This document shows, piece by piece, positions 13,073 to 14,761 of a stretch of 14,761 nucleotides of DNA. The DNA is from JAYGED01 sp046582565 (GTDB lineage Bacteria; Pseudomonadota; Alphaproteobacteria; JAAXGF01): positions 1-14,761 of the forward strand of contig JAYGED010000201.1 in NCBI GenBank assembly GCA_046582565.1. The letters are read 5' to 3'. Both the position numbers and the translations under genes were made by a program. The notes under the pieces were generated by a model, which was given only the letters and a program-made list of their open reading frames with translations, ran no database searches and was not told the origin of the DNA. Numbering within the stretch: position 1 is the first letter of the stretch; the number at the start of each line of letters is the position of its first letter.

Positions 13073-14257
13073 ATGAAGGCGTTACGCTCCCTTACCGTTA
13101 TCGGCCTGTTTCTGGTCTTGGCCTCCTGCGGCGAGCCGCCGGGTCCGCCGCGCCTCGATCTTGAAAAAATCTCCTTTTCCGACCTGGAGGGTTGGCGCGA
13201 CGACGCTCAAGGCGAAGCCTTGGCGGCCTTTCTCCGGTCTTGCAAAAAATTCGCCACAGCACCCGCAGGCAGGCCGCTTGGTCCTAAGGGCGTCGTTGGT
13301 GGCACGATGGGCGATTGGCGCGGCCCTTGCGCCGCCGCGAGCGCTGCCCCCGTCGGCGACGATCAGGCGGCGCGGGATTTCTTCGAGGCGCAGTTCATCC
13401 CCTTCCGCCTGAGCGACCGGGGTGAGACCGAGGGACTGTTCACCGGCTATTACGAACCCTTGTTGAGCGGCGCCAAGACGCCGGGCGGACGGTTCACGGT
13501 GCCGATCCATGGGCTGCCGGGCGATCTGGTGACCGTCAAGCTCGGCCTGTTCTCCGACGAGCTGGAAGGGCGCAGGATCACCGGCCGGATGGTGGACGGG
13601 GCGCTGCAACCCTACCCGCCCCGCGCCGAGATCACCGCCGGGGCGCTCGATGGCCGCGCCCCTGTGCTCGCCTGGGTCGATGATGCAACGGATGCGTTTT
13701 TCCTTCATGTCCAGGGCTCGGGCCGAATCGCCTTGGACGGCGGCGGCGTCATGCGGGTGGGGTATGCGGGCGCCAACGGGCGGTCCTATGTCAGCATCGG
13801 CCGCGCCCTGGTCGAGCGCGGCGCGATCAGCCTGGAAGAAGCGTCCCTGCAGTCGATCCGCGCCTGGCTGGCGGCCAACCCCGACCAGGCGGCGGAATTT
13901 CTGGCGCTAAACCCGTCCTATGTGTTTTTCCACGAACTCACTGGCGATGGTCCCCTCGGCGCGCAAGGGGTGGCCCTGACGCCGGTGCGCAGCCTTGCCG
14001 TGGACCGCGCTTATCTCCCCCTCGGCGCGCCCCTGTGGCTCGATATAACGACGCCCGGCGCAGGCCCCAGCGATGCCGACCGCCCCTTGCGCCGCCTGGT
14101 TGTCGCCCAGGACATCGGCGGCGCCATCAAGGGGCCGGTTCGCGGCGATCTGTTCTGGGGTTTCGGGCCCGAGGCCGAATCGGTAGCCGGACGCATGAAA
14201 CATTCCGGCGGTTATGTCTTGCTATTGCCCAAAGCTCTGGCTGAGACTTTGTCATGA
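13073..14257 (+). CDS. mltA: Membrane-bound lytic murein transglycosylase A (lipoprotein)
   Basis: This 394-residue outer-membrane-type lipoprotein cleaves peptidoglycan glycan strands to 1,6-anhydro products. A lipoprotein signal ends in the lipobox LASC, with Cys19 as the lipidation site. The MltA domain shows TGYYEP (124-129), HVQGSGR (212-218), NGRSYVSIGR (235-244) and NPSYVFF (280-286). The C-terminal 3D domain AQDIGGAIKGPVRGDLFWG (345-363) has the conserved aspartates Asp347 and Asp359, the former matching the proposed catalytic acid. It follows the Tim44-domain gene by 11 bp without a clear ribosome binding site, suggesting coupling. Its stop overlaps the next start by 4 bp. Confidence 0.95.
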   Translation: MKALRSLTVIGLFLVLASCGEPPGPPRLDLEKISFSDLEGWRDDAQGEALAAFLRSCKKFATAPAGRPLGPKGVVGGTMGDWRGPCAAASAAPVGDDQAARDFFEAQFIPFRLSDRGETEGLFTGYYEPLLSGAKTPGGRFTVPIHGLPGDLVTVKLGLFSDELEGRRITGRMVDGALQPYPPRAEITAGALDGRAPVLAWVDDATDAFFLHVQGSGRIALDGGGVMRVGYAGANGRSYVSIGRALVERGAISLEEASLQSIRAWLAANPDQAAEFLALNPSYVFFHELTGDGPLGAQGVALTPVRSLAVDRAYLPLGAPLWLDITTPGAGPSDADRPLRRLVVAQDIGGAIKGPVRGDLFWGFGPEAESVAGRMKHSGGYVLLLPKALAETLS

Positions 14258-14761
14258 CCGATCTGAGCCCAAACCTACAAGATCAGCCGCGCGTCGGGCT
14301 GTTTGTCACCTGTCTTGCCGATCTGTTTCGCCCCTCCGTCGGTTTCGCCGCCGCCCGGCTGCTGGAACAGGCGGGCTGCCGGGTCGAGGCGCCTCTGGCC
14401 CAGACCTGTTGCGGCCAACCGGCCTATAATTCCGGCGATCGGGCGAGTGCTAAGGCCATCGCCGCCCAGGTCATCGACGCCTTCGAGAGCTTCGATTATG
14501 TGGTGGCGCCGTCGGGCTCCTGCGCCGCCATGCTGCGGCACCACTATCCGGACGTTTTTGCCGGCGACCACAAATGGCAGGCAGGTGCGGCGGAGCTGGC
14601 CGGCAAAACCCACGAGCTCACCTCGTTTCTGGTCGATGTTCTTGGCCTGACAGAGGTCTCGGCCGCCTATGACGGGCTTTGCACCTATCACGATTCCTGT
14701 TCCAGCCTGCGCGAGATGAAGGTGAAAGACGCCCCCCGTCAGCTGCTCGACTCGGTCGAGG
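14254..14761 (+). CDS. lutA: LutA-like (Fe-S)-binding CCG-domain protein, 3' truncated by window
   Basis: The gene starts within an ATGA overlap with mltA and runs off the window end after 169 codons. The translation shows VGLFVTCLADLFRP (14-27), CCGQPAYNSG (52-61), APSGSCAAMLRHHYP (85-99) and YHDSCSSLRE (145-154). The cysteines are at 20, 52, 53, 90 and 149. This is the CCG cysteine-rich domain of LutA/YkgE, one subunit of the LutABC L-lactate oxidation complex and related to glycolate oxidase GlcF and heterodisulfide reductase HdrB. If lutB and lutC follow outside the window, lactate utilisation is supported. Symbol assigned from family resemblance alone. Confidence 0.85.
   Translation, partial: MTDLSPNLQDQPRVGLFVTCLADLFRPSVGFAAARLLEQAGCRVEAPLAQTCCGQPAYNSGDRASAKAIAAQVIDAFESFDYVVAPSGSCAAMLRHHYPDVFAGDHKWQAGAAELAGKTHELTSFLVDVLGLTEVSAAYDGLCTYHDSCSSLREMKVKDAPRQLLDSVE

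Overview
The window is GC-rich bacterial chromosome. Gene content and order point to an alphaproteobacterium, probably Rhodospirillales-like. The evidence is the hemE / ppsR-maf-aroE-coaE-dnaQ / secB cluster that flanks the replication origin in this class, a HemJ-type protoporphyrinogen oxidase, a ferrochelatase with a cysteine-bearing C-terminus, a Tim44-domain protein, and clustered GANTC (CcrM-type) sites. No phage, IS, CRISPR, rRNA or tRNA gene is visible.

Layout. 1-1870 (+): the 3' end of a YyaL/DUF255 thioredoxin-domain protein, then a quinone oxidoreductase. 1877-2080: a multi-hairpin repeat element. 2096-6182 (-): hemE, hemH and hemJ (late heme synthesis), a 286-bp leader, then rho. 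6183-6623: a 441-bp non-coding region between divergent hemE and ppsR, with the hallmarks of oriC. 6624-10295 (+): a tightly overlapping run of ppsR, maf, aroE, coaE and dnaQ. 10300-10515: a second copy of the repeat. 10522-12144 (-): terminator, secB, a histidine phosphatase and fxsA. 12145-12359: a divergent promoter region with a 17-bp tandem repeat. 12360-14761 (+): a Tim44-domain gene, mltA and a truncated lutA-like gene.

The genes are mostly housekeeping: heme synthesis, transcription termination, carbon-flux control, shikimate and CoA synthesis, DNA proofreading, protein export and peptidoglycan turnover. The unusual content is non-coding. First, the origin candidate carries an AT-rich block beside DnaA-like boxes and three GANTC sites at about 10-bp spacing. 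It also has a dense set of TCATGG/CCATGA hexamers, several arranged as inverted pairs. Second, two copies of a roughly 200-bp element sit a few bases after the stop codon of the plus-strand gene at both convergent gene junctions. Each folds as a series of hairpins inside a 14-bp outer stem, and the copies differ by a compensatory base-pair change.
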